From: Naematelia aurantialba
Taxonomy: Eukaryota; Basidiomycota; Tremellomycetes; Tremellales; Naemateliaceae
DNA: 64,000 nt
Assembly: GCA_021527695.1 (NCBI GenBank)
Contig: JAKFAO010000007.1
Span: forward strand, 1,240,001 to 1,304,000
Direction of reading: 5' to 3'
How positions within the stretch are numbered: the stretch's first letter is position 1; each line of letters begins with the position of its first letter. Positions 22,017 through 36,503 of the stretch are shown piece by piece. Made by a program: the position numbers and the translations under genes. The notes under the pieces were generated by a model, which had not been told where the DNA came from, did not search any database, and saw nothing but the letters and a program-made list of their open reading frames with translations.

Positions 22017-23875
22017 TCAAAAGCCCAGCTCATCCCTGTTGCATCATCAGTGATGGTCTGCAAAGCCCGTACACACAAAAAGTACTCACGCATAAGGCAG
22101 GACGCCGAGGTTTCCGACAGCAACAACTGTTGGCGTGGCCGAGAACAGGTCTGTAGCGGCCTGATGGGATCTACGTCAGCTGGGGTTGATCGTAGTAATC
22201 AGTGGGCAGACCTTGGTGAAAGATGTAGCGTCGACCCCATCCAGAGATCCGAATGACTCGTCTGGCTCGGGGATGGAGCCAGCAAAGAGCTGCGGTACAT
22301 CAGCACATACACCCACGACGGGGGCCGGATTGAGATGACATGGGAGACTACGTACCGCTGGTCCTGCTATCTCGAGCAAGCCTCGGGCAGACTCGAATTT
22401 GGTCGCCTCTGCGAATTTTGCCTTGGCGATTGCCTTTTTCACCTCGTCTGCTTCGACGTTTCCGACCGCCTTGATGGCCTGCACAGTCTGTTTTGCGAGA
22501 TCGCCAACCGCTGCACTTGTGGGTGCTGAAATTTCGACAGCGAACAGCGAGGCGTCAGAGTACGGATAGAGGGTGGCTTTGATAGATGATCCAGGGACCT
22601 TGTCGGCGATGAGAGCAAGAGGTGAAGTGCCTGGGATCCATTTGAACGAGCTCTGGCCGCCGAGGAGATGAGGCATGATCTTGAGCGCAGGTGTGGCTTG
22701 TCCCGTCGCGCCAAACGCAATGATCAGGGTCGGCTGTGCGCCTGGAGTAGCATGCACGTCGAGGGGCACACGCTGCTCTCCGCCGTAGTATTTCGCGGGT
22801 GATCCAGCGAAGCTAGACCTGCTGGCAGCGGAGCCGGGGAATGCGCGCTGAACGGCCGAAGCGAGCTTGTCCGTCGAGATGCCACCTCCCAGGACGGCGA
22901 TGTTGGACTTGGCATACGCCTGTTGAGCGTATGCCTTGACGTCGGCGGCTGAGACGGGCGAGTGGGGCGAGGCGAAGAGCGAGTTGCCCAGACCGCGACG
23001 GAAGGCGACAGAGTGGGCGAGGTCGAGCGCCAGGGTGCTAGGCGAGGCGAGGGAGGCGAGGGTCTCGGACTCGATCGAAGGCAGGACGAGCTCGGCGTAT
23101 TCGTGGGGGTAGTAGTGGGTGGAAGAGAGGACCGAGGCAAGCAGTTCGAGGAAGTGCGCCCTGAGCGGACGGGTTAGTTATCAACAACAGGCGTCGCAAG
23201 GCGTGAACTCACTCGTCGCCTCGGAGGAATTGCGCGGTGAGGAAGAGGTGTTCTCTACCTAAGGCAGACGAAAGCACACCGCCGTAGAGCTCTGTCTCGC
23301 GGGCGGTCTTCAACGCAGATCCTGCGGCAGTGCTCTGTACACATCAGCTGCGATCCCTACTATCTGGCGCGTCTGTCGGCTCATCTCCCCACAGTCCATG
23401 TGTTGGATAGAATAAAAACGGGGTCCGACAGTCGCGGGTGCCTTTCTTCAGGCGAGTGGATAACCTCTCTGGTGCCGTGCCCCGCATGCCTTGACCCCCA
23501 CCACCATTCCTTCCAGAAACGCCACTGCCGTCCATCCGACACTGCATTCAACACTGCAATCAACCCAACCAAACCAGCGAACGCAGCCTCTTCTCCCAGC
23601 ATCATTCCCTCTAGGCATCTGCACCGACACTGATCGACCGTACGTTCCGTACGCCGAAACACCCAACCCACCTTGAACGCAAAGTTCTTCAAGACATGCG
23701 CGACACCAGGCTTGCTCTCATACCGTGCTCCACCCTTGACGACGACGGTGATGCTCGTCGTGGCAGGGGGACTTCCGCCCTCGAACCCGGCGACTTTGAC
23801 GCCAGCCGCCTCGGCGATGGTAGCGTACGTCCGGAGCGCACTGCGGCTCGCGCGCTGCAGCCGGGACAGGAGCAT
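22017..23875 (-). CDS. QCR2: Ubiquinol-cytochrome c reductase core protein 2
   Basis: Core subunit of mitochondrial complex III, related to the processing-peptidase alpha/beta family but without the HxxEH zinc motif. Exons from the 5' end: 23875-23672, 23334-23213, 23160-22356, 22289-22212, 22160-22090, 22035-22017; 432 aa. The first residues MLLSRLQRASRSALRTYAT form a typical arginine-rich mitochondrial presequence. Then come GVAHVLKNFAFKSTAAGSAL, GGVLSSALGREHLFLTAQFL, the M16-type repeat NIAVLGGGISTDKLA, QPTLIIAFGATG and a C-terminal VVAVGNLGVLPYADELGF. The last exon encodes only DELGF after a split codon. The first intron (337 nt) is long for this genome. A CCAAT box lies about 120 bp upstream of the ATG. 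Confidence 0.92.
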
Positions 23876-24366
23876 GCTTCGACACGGAAGAAGGGACGAG
23901 GGGAAGGGGAGAGGCTAGCAGCTGCAGACGAGGACTGGAGGGGGGCGAATGAGATGGGACGGTAGGAAATGGGATTTGTATGCTGCAGCCAACCATTGGC
24001 GCCGGGTTCCGTCGCACTCTGCGGAGATAATGATTTGATCCCGCTCCAAGCGAGTGTGGCACTTGGCACCCAGTCAAACGTCCGTGCGTAGTTCTTGCTA
24101 TGAGGCTGTCGGTCAGGCATCACGGCGTGTAGCAACGATGGCGACAGTATTGTGACCTGCTTTACTGTCCCAAAATCCAAATGGGAACGGAGGGCTCCGA
24201 GTGTTTGGTAAGTGGCGGGCTCGAGAAATTCATGGCAAACGCCGGTGTTGTAGAAGAACGCTGCGTCCTCGAGTAAATTATACCGACTCCTAGACCATAG
24301 ATACCTTTTGTCCCCTCTACCCGAAACCAATCTCCGTCTTGTCTCAAAGTCAAGCCAGAAGCGACG
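23876..24366. other. Intergenic region upstream of QCR2
   Basis: Promoter of QCR2 and 3' region of the next gene on the same strand. A CCAAT motif is at 23995-23999 (minus). Open frames here do not look coding. Confidence 0.55.
23995..23999 (-). promoter_or_regulatory. CCAAT box in QCR2 promoter
   Basis: CCAAT on the minus strand, 120 bp before the QCR2 ATG. HAP/CBF complexes bind such boxes in respiratory gene promoters of other fungi; its use here is inferred only. Confidence 0.4.
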
Positions 24367-25512
24367 TTAGAGCTCCATTTCAATCTCATGATACGTCGGC
24401 GCAGTACAAGGTACCCATGCTCGTGGACATGTTCGCCGCCTATTGTGTCGGCGAGGTGACTGCTCCAGCGATTGTTCAGTCGAACCCCACACGCCTGGTA
24501 GCTCTGGCAGTGGCTCCAGCGCCGGAGAGCTTGGTCGAGCTGTTGACTCAACCTGTACCGGCGCAGTAGAATTCAAGGGCGCTTGGCGCTGTTGTTCCTG
24601 GTACCTCACAAATGGAGTAAGAGGTCTTTGGCTGTTTGGCAATCGGGACGGCGCGGTCCTAGTTGTCGTCGGAAGACTCGCCAGAGGCTCTGGGGACTCT
24701 TCGTCACGTGGCGGGCTGAATGTCGGAGTGGATGTCCTCGGCGATGAGGACTGTATCATCGGACTCCATGGCCGCGGAGGCTCTTGAAAGTGCACAACTC
24801 GACTTGAACCGAGATGACTAGAAGCTGACGCGATGTGCTTGTACACGCAGAAGTCGTAGAATGATCGCATACGCTGAAGTGTCCTTTGTGTCTGGACCGC
24901 CCGGGAATATTTGGATGCCGACCCCAGCCTCTCCAGTTCGCACGCCTCTACTGTATCGAATACATGGGTGGGCCCATCAGTCCCGACAGAGCCTGATTCA
25001 TCGGGAGTATGGAACGGGTGGCCCTCGAACGAGTGACCCCCGTAGATGTAGGTCCCATCCTCCAGGCGCCGGATGGTGTATAGAGAGGCGCGATTGTTCC
25101 TGTATCCAGCTATGACAGAGCCGCCGCGCCCGAATTGAGGATGAGACCACAGACTCTCGAGAAGCAGAAATGTAGATTGGTCTGCGGACTCGACCCACAG
25201 ATCGTGAAACTCGTCCGACTCACGTTGTGAGGTCACATACGCCATGACGAATTCGCCCCCCACAACCTTGTAGCGTAAGCTCGATCTCGACTCGTCCGGG
25301 TGCTCAGGTAATGCGTCGACACACGTGGCTGTACGCAATTCCTCTTCAACGAGACCATGACTCATTGGCACTGAGGATAGACAAGTCGGATGATGTAGCC
25401 TCGGGTGGACAATGTGGGACGTGTAGAGGCCGGGGGCTTCCAGCAGACTATCAGGGGCGATCAAAGCCAAGGCGGTGAAGGCGGAGAAGACGACTGTTCT
25501 TGGGACGACCAT
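24367..25512 (-). CDS. Unknown protein with N-terminal hydrophobic segment, possibly secreted
   Basis: Single open frame of 381 codons from the ATG at 25512. The N-terminus MVVPRTVVFSAFTALALIAP could be a signal peptide or signal anchor. The first 200 residues look globular (YKVVGGEFVMAYVTSQ, FHDLWVESADQSTFLLLES, GGSVIAGYRNNRASLYTIRR, GTYIYGGHSFEGHPF). The rest is Pro/Ser/Thr-rich and ends in a basic RRHNRRRTCPRAW followed by a short tail. I do not recognise the family. A weak pattern resemblance to the proteins at 43.9-48.3 and 63.0 kb (a hydrophobic strand, then F-x(2)-x-W-V, then a second strand pair) is noted but not enough to assign it. An intron near the C-terminus cannot be excluded. 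Confidence 0.6.
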   Translation of the reverse strand: MVVPRTVVFSAFTALALIAPDSLLEAPGLYTSHIVHPRLHHPTCLSSVPMSHGLVEEELRTATCVDALPEHPDESRSSLRYKVVGGEFVMAYVTSQRESDEFHDLWVESADQSTFLLLESLWSHPQFGRGGSVIAGYRNNRASLYTIRRLEDGTYIYGGHSFEGHPFHTPDESGSVGTDGPTHVFDTVEACELERLGSASKYSRAVQTQRTLQRMRSFYDFCVYKHIASASSHLGSSRVVHFQEPPRPWSPMIQSSSPRTSTPTFSPPRDEESPEPLASLPTTTRTAPSRLPNSQRPLTPFVRYQEQQRQAPLNSTAPVQVESTARPSSPALEPLPELPGVWGSTEQSLEQSPRRHNRRRTCPRAWVPCTAPTYHEIEMEL

Positions 25513-25834
25513 GCGCGACGGAAATGGATCTCACAGAGGGGATCTCGGCTAGGGCAGAATGGAAGTCCAAGCCCAGATCGTTTGTGGGGCGGTGCGATCG
25601 GCGACTTTAAAACTCTGTTCGAACAAAGGATGTCGGGAGAGACGGGGCGAACAGAAGGGAGAATTCGGTGGCATAGTTTTCGGCATATTCGACGACGGGA
25701 ATTGCCAAGGAGGCGCAAGGGTTCAGCAGCTGTCAGGGCTGTTTGTTTTGTCCCCACCTCATCCTTCAGCCGGGAGGATACTCTCGAGGTAAATAAGCAT
25801 GACACGGACCACGCTCACTGCATGCCAGGCATCC
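25513..25834. other. Spacer between two minus-strand genes
   Basis: Promoter of the unknown gene at 24.4 kb and 3' region of the release-factor gene. No feature stands out. Confidence 0.5.
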
Positions 25835-26981
25835 CTAGGAACTCGTTCCGTGACCCTCGCCAGCACCGACGGCTTTGTTTTCTCTCGCTGCCGGTCCTAC
25901 CGCCACCTCCGCCGCTGCTGCCGCTGCCGCTGCCGCCGCCTCCTCCATCATCCTCACCTTACGCTTATGTTTCTTGGCTTTGTCGGCTTTCCTCGCTGAA
26001 ATCTTCATTCCCCTCACTTCCTTCTTCGTATACAGCTCTGCCAACTCCTTTGCTTCTTGCTTGAAAGGTTTCTTTTTTCCTTTCCCCGCATCCACATGCC
26101 CAACATCTTGCACCGTCCTCTCCTTGCCCTCTGCCCTCTCGCCTGCCGGAGTCACCGAGCCTGCGGCATGTGAGTTGCTGGTTTGGGGTAACAGCCCATT
26201 CGCACGGAGGTAGTCCAGCCTCTCTGACAGGATTTTCCTTGCAGCCTGGCGATTCTGTTCTCTCGATCGTGTGGGCTGGGCCAACACCCGGATCCCCGTT
26301 GGGATATGGATGAGAGAGACCGCCGAGCTTGTCTTGTTGATCGCCTGCCCACCTGGGCCCCTGCCTGGATCATCGTCAGCACAACTATCATATCGCTTCT
26401 ATGATTGTACACCGATGTGGATATCTAGGGTATCAGGCTTATTGACTCGATGTACCTCGGACAAAAGTCTCTTCAAGGTCTGACTCGGGCACAGGGACGG
26501 GCTTGTGGCTGCCGAGAATCCGGTTCAGCTTCTTCATTGACGTCGGTAGCCGGGGCCGTTGGATCTTGTTAACAGGGGGCTAGCGCGTTACTCAGCCAAA
26601 CGGGAAGCCACATGGACGAGTGCGGCAACACAGTGAGCGAGCAGGACGTACGGGTAGAGCGTCGTCAGGAGCCTGGTCGACATCGATGCCTTCCTGCTCC
26701 TCCTCGAGCTCTGGTCCCTCCAGTTCTGAGCCATCGAGCAGCGCTGCTTCTTCCTTCCCAGCCTGACTGCTGTCCGCATCAGGGGCAAGATTGTTCGTCT
26801 CTGGCGTGCCTCTCTGCCTGAGTGTCCGAGCACTGGAAGAGAAGCGGCGCTCAAACTGCGCCGGCCGAACCCAATGACTGCATCCGACCAAGGCGCTCGA
26901 CCGGACGTTTGGGTGAGTTCGAGCGCTTCTAGACGCGTGTAGCAGTGCCCTCACAGCTCTACCTACGCTCGGCGCGGACAT
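25835..26981 (-). CDS. Mitochondrial peptide-chain release/rescue factor (class I GGQ domain)
   Basis: Exons from the 5' end: 26981-26652, 26579-26456, 26364-25835; 327 aa. The N-terminus ([20 protein letters not shown]) looks like a mitochondrial presequence. After an acidic linker the catalytic domain begins ([20 protein letters not shown]) and carries the invariant [19 protein letters not shown], whose GGQ loop hydrolyses peptidyl-tRNA. The codon-recognition domains of full release factors are missing, as in the C12orf65/mtRF-R and ICT1 type, so a ribosome-rescue role is more likely than normal termination. The C-terminus is Lys-rich with an alanine run (MMEEA followed by about ten Ala), the basic tail typical of rescue factors that probe the mRNA channel. 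It diverges from MET2 with 192 bp between the starts. Confidence 0.87.
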
Positions 26982-27050
26982 GCCTGTTGCTGTTGTGTGG
27001 GCTCTTCTGAGCTTGGCAAGACAGGCCGAGAGAGACTCGTCAAGAGGGGT

Positions 27051-27072
27051 CACGTGATCCAATGTCCACGTG
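27051..27072. promoter_or_regulatory. Two CACGTG E-boxes in MET2 promoter
   Basis: TCACGTG at 27050-27056 and CACGTG at 27067-27072, about 105-125 bp upstream of the MET2 ATG. In yeasts this is the Cbf1 site that controls sulfur amino-acid genes. They also lie within the divergent release-factor promoter. Confidence 0.5.
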
Positions 27073-27173
27073 GATGCCACGTTTTGAGATTCCCGACTCG
27101 TAGTGAACCACCTACTGCTATACTTTTCGTTACTTTGCTCATCTACAACCAAAAAAGGATACATGGTTCAGCC

Positions 27174-29158
27174 ATGTCCTCCTCAAGTCAGTCGCCCGGC
27201 TCAGAGTTCGACAAGAAGCTGACATTTCTCCGCAGGTACTCAAGCCGCCAACCCCTATTCCGCGCTCATCAACCAGACAATCACGATTCTTCCTTCGTTT
27301 ACCCTCGAGTCCGGTGTGACGCTCCGCGATGTTCCTGTTGGGTACAAGACGTGGGGCAAGTTGAACGCGGCGAGGGATAATTGCTTGATTATCTGTCATG
27401 CACTCACTGGAAGTGCTGATGTGGAGGATTGGTATGTTCCGCCGCTTGTTCCTAGTCGGTCATCAGGCTCCGTAGTACCATCTTGAGATCTCTTTCTTCG
27501 CGTACCCTGTATCTAATCTACCTCCAGTATCTTCTGCTATGCCGTTTTGGCACCGTGACCTTCCTTTGCTCCTGATACCATGTCCACTGTGGACACGCCT
27601 GTACCCGGCTGACAGACCAGGTGGGGGCCGCTGCTTGGCCCTAATCGCGCGTTTGACCCCACTCGGTTCTTCATCTTCTGCGGCAACGTCATCGGCTCGC
27701 CGTACGGCACCATCTCAAGCGTCACCATCAACCCAGCCACTGGTCGGCCATACGGCCCTGAGATGCCCGGCTCGAGTGTCAAAGATGACGTCCGGTGCGT
27801 CACCGCTCACAGGTTCTGATGGCGAATGCGCTGACCTGACCAGACTGCACTATGAATTGCTGAAACTGCTTGGCGTGTCTTCGGTGGCCGCGGTGATTGG
27901 TGGCTCGATGGGAGGCATGACGACCCTTGAATACCCGCTCAACACACCTCCTGACTTCGTCAAAGCCATTATCCCACTCGCCACGTCGGCACGACATTCG
28001 GCATGGTGTATCTCATGGGGCGAGGCACAACGTCAATCCATCTACTCTGACCCCGACTACCTGGACGGATATTACTACGAAGTCCCAGGCTCCGGAACTA
28101 TCGATCTCACTCGGCAGCCTACGCGAGGCCTCGCTGCCGCCCGCATGGCGGCATTGTTGACATATCGCAGTCGGGACAGCTTTGAGAGTCGGTTCGGCCG
28201 CCGGGCGGGACTGAAGAGCGAGATCTCCAAAGTCCCACGAGGGGGAGTGAGGATCATGGGCGGCAAGGAGACGACTGATCCGGCGGAACCGGGAGAGGGG
28301 GATTTGGTGCAAAGCCCAAGCCATAGTCCGGGCTGGAAGGCGTGGAGGGAACACAACGATGGGAACCGTAGCGCCATGTCGAGAAGGGATTCTGGCGCGT
28401 CGTCACGGGACGAAAGGGAGGGCTCGGCGGCTGCCACTCCAGGCGCAGGCGAAACCAACACTAATGGAGAGGACAAGAACAAGAAGGGCTTTGGTGCGGG
28501 TGTGGGGGCTGCAGAAAGTCAGAGTCAGAGTCAAAATCAGGATCAAGATCAGCCTAAAGTCTTTTCAGCCCAAAGCTACCTCCGGTACCAGGGCGACAAG
28601 GTGAGCGCGGCCGTCGAGGGTAGCCATTCGCGCGTGTGTCAAGGACTGGGTGCTAACGCGCCGTAGTTTACCGGCCGCTTCGACGCAAATTGTTACATCC
28701 ACATTACGCGTAAACTGGACACACATGACCTGTCCCACCCCTCGACCGACACCACCCACTCGTCCCTCTCCTCGTCCCTCACGCCGCCGCCGCAAACAGC
28801 CGACGACCTCGCGCTCTCGCGCTCACTCGAACATGCCCTATCCCTGCTCCCGCCAGCACTTGTGATCGGCATCGAGTCGGACGGACTCTTCACCACTTCC
28901 GAGCAGAAGGAACTGGCGGCGCATATTCCCGACGCTGAGCTCGTGGTCATCCCCAGCCCGGACGGGCATGATGGGTTCCTGCTGGAATTCGAAGCGATAA
29001 ACGGCTGGATCGACGGGTGGCTGAGGCGCAAGATGCCGCGCTACTTTGAGCAGGAGAGGGTGGTCCCCGTCGAGTCGTACGGCCAGGAAGAGGGCGGGTG
29101 GGGAGTCAAGAAGGAGAGCGTGTTTGGCGAGGCCGAGGCGGACGTCACGCGGTGGTGA
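27174..29158 (+). CDS. MET2: Homoserine O-acetyltransferase (methionine biosynthesis)
   Basis: Transfers acetyl from acetyl-CoA to L-homoserine, feeding O-acetylhomoserine into methionine/cysteine synthesis. Exons 27174-27186, 27236-27431, 27621-27794, 27844-28600, 28667-29158; 543 aa. Alpha/beta-hydrolase signatures are YKTWGKLNAARDNCLIICHA, HALTGSADVEDWWGP, RFFIFCGNVIGSPYGT, the nucleophile elbow GGSMGGM, HSAWCISWGEAQRQ, and catalytic acid and His in IGIESDGLF and SPDGHDGFLLE. An about 100-residue Ser/Gly/Glu-rich insertion (about 28260-28555), not needed for the fold, sits before FSAQSYLRYQGDKFTGRFDA in the lid region. The first exon encodes only four full codons. Two CACGTG sites in the promoter fit sulfur control. 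Confidence 0.94.
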
Positions 29159-29617
29159 GGGTGAGTGCTGTGTAACGAGATGAAGTTTGGGTGAAAGGAA
29201 GAGGGACACCGGAGGGATACCCCAGTGCTCGAATCATGAGCAAGAAAAGAGGGACACCCTCAACAGCATAGATGGACACGATGGAAGACGTAGCGGCTGG
29301 ACGTAACATAGCAGGCAAGAAAAATTGCAACCAGCAATCTGCACTCGTGTGGCCAAGCTAGAATTATCAGGCATCTGTGCATATCATATCAGTCTACAGC
29401 GGAGACTACACATCTTGACCGTGTTTGTCGCATCCATGATCCAACTCGTTCACGAGTCAATCATCCATGACTCGAGCCTCATCCCTTCCACTCGAGCATA
29501 ATGCTCCATCAACGTGCAGCAACGAACGCGCGGGACAACGCAAGCGAAGTACAACGAAAGCGCAGAAACGATCCGATAGAGTGTACAACGAAAGGCGGGT
29601 AGCACAGACACAGCATG
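29159..29617. other. Convergent intergenic spacer
   Basis: Lies between the 3' ends of MET2 and the promethin-like gene. It probably holds both 3' UTRs; no gene or repeat stands out. Confidence 0.5.
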
Positions 29618-30853
29618 TCAGGCTGCGGCAGCGACTCTGGACACCCGCGGCGTCGCATCGCTCTCGCCTTGGGTGTCCACAGCGCCCCACTTGGCTCCGC
29701 CCTTCCCGCCTTTCCATCCGGCCTCTGCGCCTCGCCCTCCTGCGCTTGCTCCTACTCCTGCTGCTGCGCTGGAACCAGCCGCCGTGGCCACACGCGCCAG
29801 AGCCAGACCGTCGCTGACCCGTGCGCTGGTCTCCTCCAGCCACGACTTGACGCCGCGCGAGAGCTGATCGTACCCTATCCCAAAGGACGTGTGTCTCTTC
29901 CCGCCGGCGTGCACTTGCATGTCGGCGCCGTTGGGTCCCGCGATAAGTGACATGTCCCGCTCGTCGGATGCCGCCGCGAGCTGGACGTGCAGGTACAGCC
30001 TGTGCACGAGGAACAGCGCAAGAAGGAAGGTGAGGATGCACAGGGATATGAGGGTCGTGACAAACAGGACTGGGAGGAGGAGAGTTGCTGAGCACGGTCA
30101 GCTGGGCTCAGGACCATCGACTCGACGTGGACAGAGACGTGGGTGGTGGAGTACGTGGCGGGAGGTAGCTTGGACTCACAAGCGAAGAGGACGGTGCCGA
30201 GCACTGACAGCAGGGCGAACACGAGCGCAAAGCCGACGATGGCCACAGTGGCAGAGAGGACGCACGCGCTACCAGGAGGAAGGCGTCAGAGTGGACCAAC
30301 TCGCATGTCAAATGACCAAGGGCGCTCACGCAAAAATTCCGATAGGGACCATACTGAGGAGCGTAAAGATCGCCAGGAATGTCTGTGTCAAGCGTCAGCG
30401 ACACGCTCATTCACAGATCGGTGTACATCACGAAACGTACAAAGAACACGGGCTTGTCCTCGGCGAACGAGCGAGTGGCATCGGCATACGGCGTTGCGGC
30501 CGCTTGCAGTCTAGGGCAACCGTCAGCGAACATTACCCGACTACAGACGATCGGCGCAGCGCGGCGCGCAGGGCAGTGCGTGCTTGGACCAAGTGACACG
30601 TCGAGCGAACAAGCGGCGACACAAAGAGAAAGGAGGGGATGGAATCCAAGAACACTCGCCTGTCCGATTGCTCTCGTACCCGCCTGACAGTGTCATCCAC
30701 CATGGCCTGGACATCTGCCTTTTCCTGCTTGACCGCGACGTGAGGCTTCTTTTCATCCTCGATCGTCATGGGTGTCATCGCCGTCGATGCTGGCGGCGAG
30801 ACCTTGACGATATCTCCCTCGTCTTCCGAGAACGTCTGAAGAGGCGATGGCAT
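29618..30853 (-). CDS. Promethin/LDAF1-like small multi-pass membrane protein
   Basis: Exons from the 5' end: 30853-30660, 30510-30441, 30382-30330, 30268-30180, 30087-29618; 291 aa. A hydrophilic N-terminal part (MPSPLQTFSEDEGDIVKVSP ... VDDTVRRVREQSDR) is followed by FAEDKPVFF and four closely spaced hydrophobic segments: TFLAIFTLLSMVPIGIFAA, CVLSATVAIVGFALVFALL, SVLGTVLFA and LPVLFVTTLISLCILTFLLA. Then comes a soluble Gly/Ala-rich tail. The double-hairpin membrane unit with short loops is the layout of the promethin family, which works with seipin in lipid-droplet formation at the ER. This is a call from topology and hydrophobic pattern rather than strict motifs. The first intron (30511-30659) is GC-AG (AG|GCGAGT). 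The gene diverges from SEY1 across a 9-bp repeat. Confidence 0.62.
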
Positions 30854-30855
30854 CG

Positions 30856-30941
30856 TCGTTGCTGTCGTTGCTGTCGTAGCTGTCGTAGCTGTCGTTGCTG
30901 TCGTTGCTGTCGTTGCTGTCGTCGCTGTCGTTGCTGTCACT
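30856..30941. repeat. GTTGCTGTC 9-bp tandem repeat in divergent promoter
   Basis: About nine copies of GTTGCTGTC or GTAGCTGTC, beginning directly upstream of the promethin-like ATG and lying within the 319-bp promethin/SEY1 intergenic region. On the minus strand the repeat is open in frame with the ATG, so an upstream alternative start would add Thr/Ala repeats. Confidence 0.85.
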
Positions 30942-31172
30942 GTCGCACAAGTCGTCGCTGTTGCAACTGTCAAGAGACGAAAGAGCAAACAGAGTCAAAC
31001 CAAGGCCAAAAACAAAAAAAGTCAAAAAAAGCAAAATCGAGCGCGTCACTGACGGCTATGACGACGCGCCTGCCGATAAATCTATTCGATCCCCCCTCTT
31101 GGAGCCGGGCCTGGAAATGAGGTGAGTAGTGAAAGGAGCGACGACAACGACGACGACGACGGGCTCAGCAAC

Positions 31173-35215
<4,043 letters not shown>

Positions 35216-35650
35216 GGGTGCTTGTGAGCGCTCTTGCTCTTGCTCTTGCTCTTGCTCTTGCTCTTGCTCTTGCTCTTGCTCTTGCTCTTGCTCTTGCTCT
35301 TGCTCTTGCTCTTGCTCTTGCTCTTGCTCTTGCTTCGGGTGCCGCTCTTGCTCTTGGTGTGATGTGCATATGTGCATGTATATGTGCTTGTTTTTGTCTG
35401 TGTACGTTCGCATGACCTAACAAGTGTGGTGTCTACATGATTTTCGGAAGACTGGAGAATTGGAGGACAGCTACCCTGCCAACTTGGACCGACTGCCCGA
35501 CGTTGTCCAAAGATGCAGGCTTACCCAGACTCCCGATTTTGTTCAGAGACGCAAACCACACGGCAAATGGGTATAGATATGCATGGTGATGGTAGTCGGT
35601 CCCGGGATATCTTGGGTGTAAACAGAACAGGGGAGCCGTCTTCGTCTGGA
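35216..35650. other. Convergent spacer SEY1 / prefoldin
   Basis: Contains the CTCTTG hexamer array immediately after the SEY1 stop. The remainder is presumably the two 3' UTRs. Confidence 0.55.
35230..35334. repeat. CTCTTG hexanucleotide microsatellite
   Basis: About 17.5 perfect copies of CTCTTG starting 15 bp after the SEY1 stop codon, so most likely transcribed in its 3' UTR. Confidence 0.95.
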
Positions 35651-36309
35651 TCATTCCGGAGTCGTCTCGAGGTTGATCTGCTTGCCGAACTTTGCGTAGC
35701 TATGAGGGAGGTCAGCGGACTTGGCGATCACATCACACGATAGTGTGAGTGCAATGAGAAACACTAACAGCACGACCTTGAGCTCCCGCATTCCGTCCTC
35801 GCACTCCCCGGCCCTAGCTTGCAGGCCCTCGATTTCCGCCTCGTACCGCTTCAGATCGGACTTGAGCTGCTTCCGCGCAGCATACAGCGAGAGGTAGAAG
35901 AACGCTTCGCCCATTTTATACAGCACCGGCTCGGACTCGTCCGCCAGTTCGAGGTCCATCGACAGGTCGTCGTAGTATTCCTTCTCTTGCTGCAGACGTG
36001 TCAGTCAGTTCGGTGCTGTCCCCATTATTTGTAACGACGGATCTTGCGTCACGTGCTGTCAGCACTCAGAACGCACCTTCTTGGTCTTCAGTAGGTCCTG
36101 GATATCTGTTAACCGGTTGTTAAGCTTGGAGAACGTATTGATCCGCTGCTGGTCCTCTGTTCCCTGTTAACCAGCTGAATCCGGTCTGAAGTGGCAGAAC
36201 CCACCCCAAGCCACCTCGATCCCTTCGTTGTCCTCGTCTTCTGGGGGAAGCTGGGCCCGTAAGCTGCTGCATGGACGATCATCCAAGCGTATATGCTTAC
36301 CAGACTCAT
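35651..36309 (-). CDS. PFD4: Prefoldin subunit 4 (beta-type)
   Basis: Subunit of the hexameric prefoldin chaperone that hands actin and tubulin to CCT. Exons from the 5' end: 36309-36301, 36250-36205, 36156-36077, 35989-35769, 35699-35651; 134 aa, the usual size. It starts MSLLPPEDEDNEGIEVAWED. The first coiled coil begins QQRINTFSKLNNRL, then come ELADESEPVLYKMGEAFFYL, the family's beta-hairpin signature, and a second coiled coil (LKSDLKRYEAEIEGLQARAG) ending YAKFGKQINLETTPE. The first exon is only 9 nt (ATG AGT CTG). It diverges from the CBS/PB1 gene, 194 bp apart. Confidence 0.93.
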
Positions 36310-36503
36310 TTTGCTTTAATGCGTGCAGCAACCAGAGCAGCACACCTGTGGCAGAGTATCGATGAGTGACCGGCTGAAGAGAGCTGATAAGCGCCTTCCG
36401 TATAATCCCACGTCATGCCGGCGGCTCAAGCGCGTCGCGTCTCGTCCAATCTGCTACGTCGAGCTCTGCAAACACTCCATCCACCCACAAGGTGTCTGTC
36501 TCC

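Noticed and set aside
29159..29617. Search for tRNA or other RNA genes in spacers
   Set aside because: No cloverleaf-compatible sequence with A and B boxes was recognised here or in other spacers; a covariance-model scan would be decisive.
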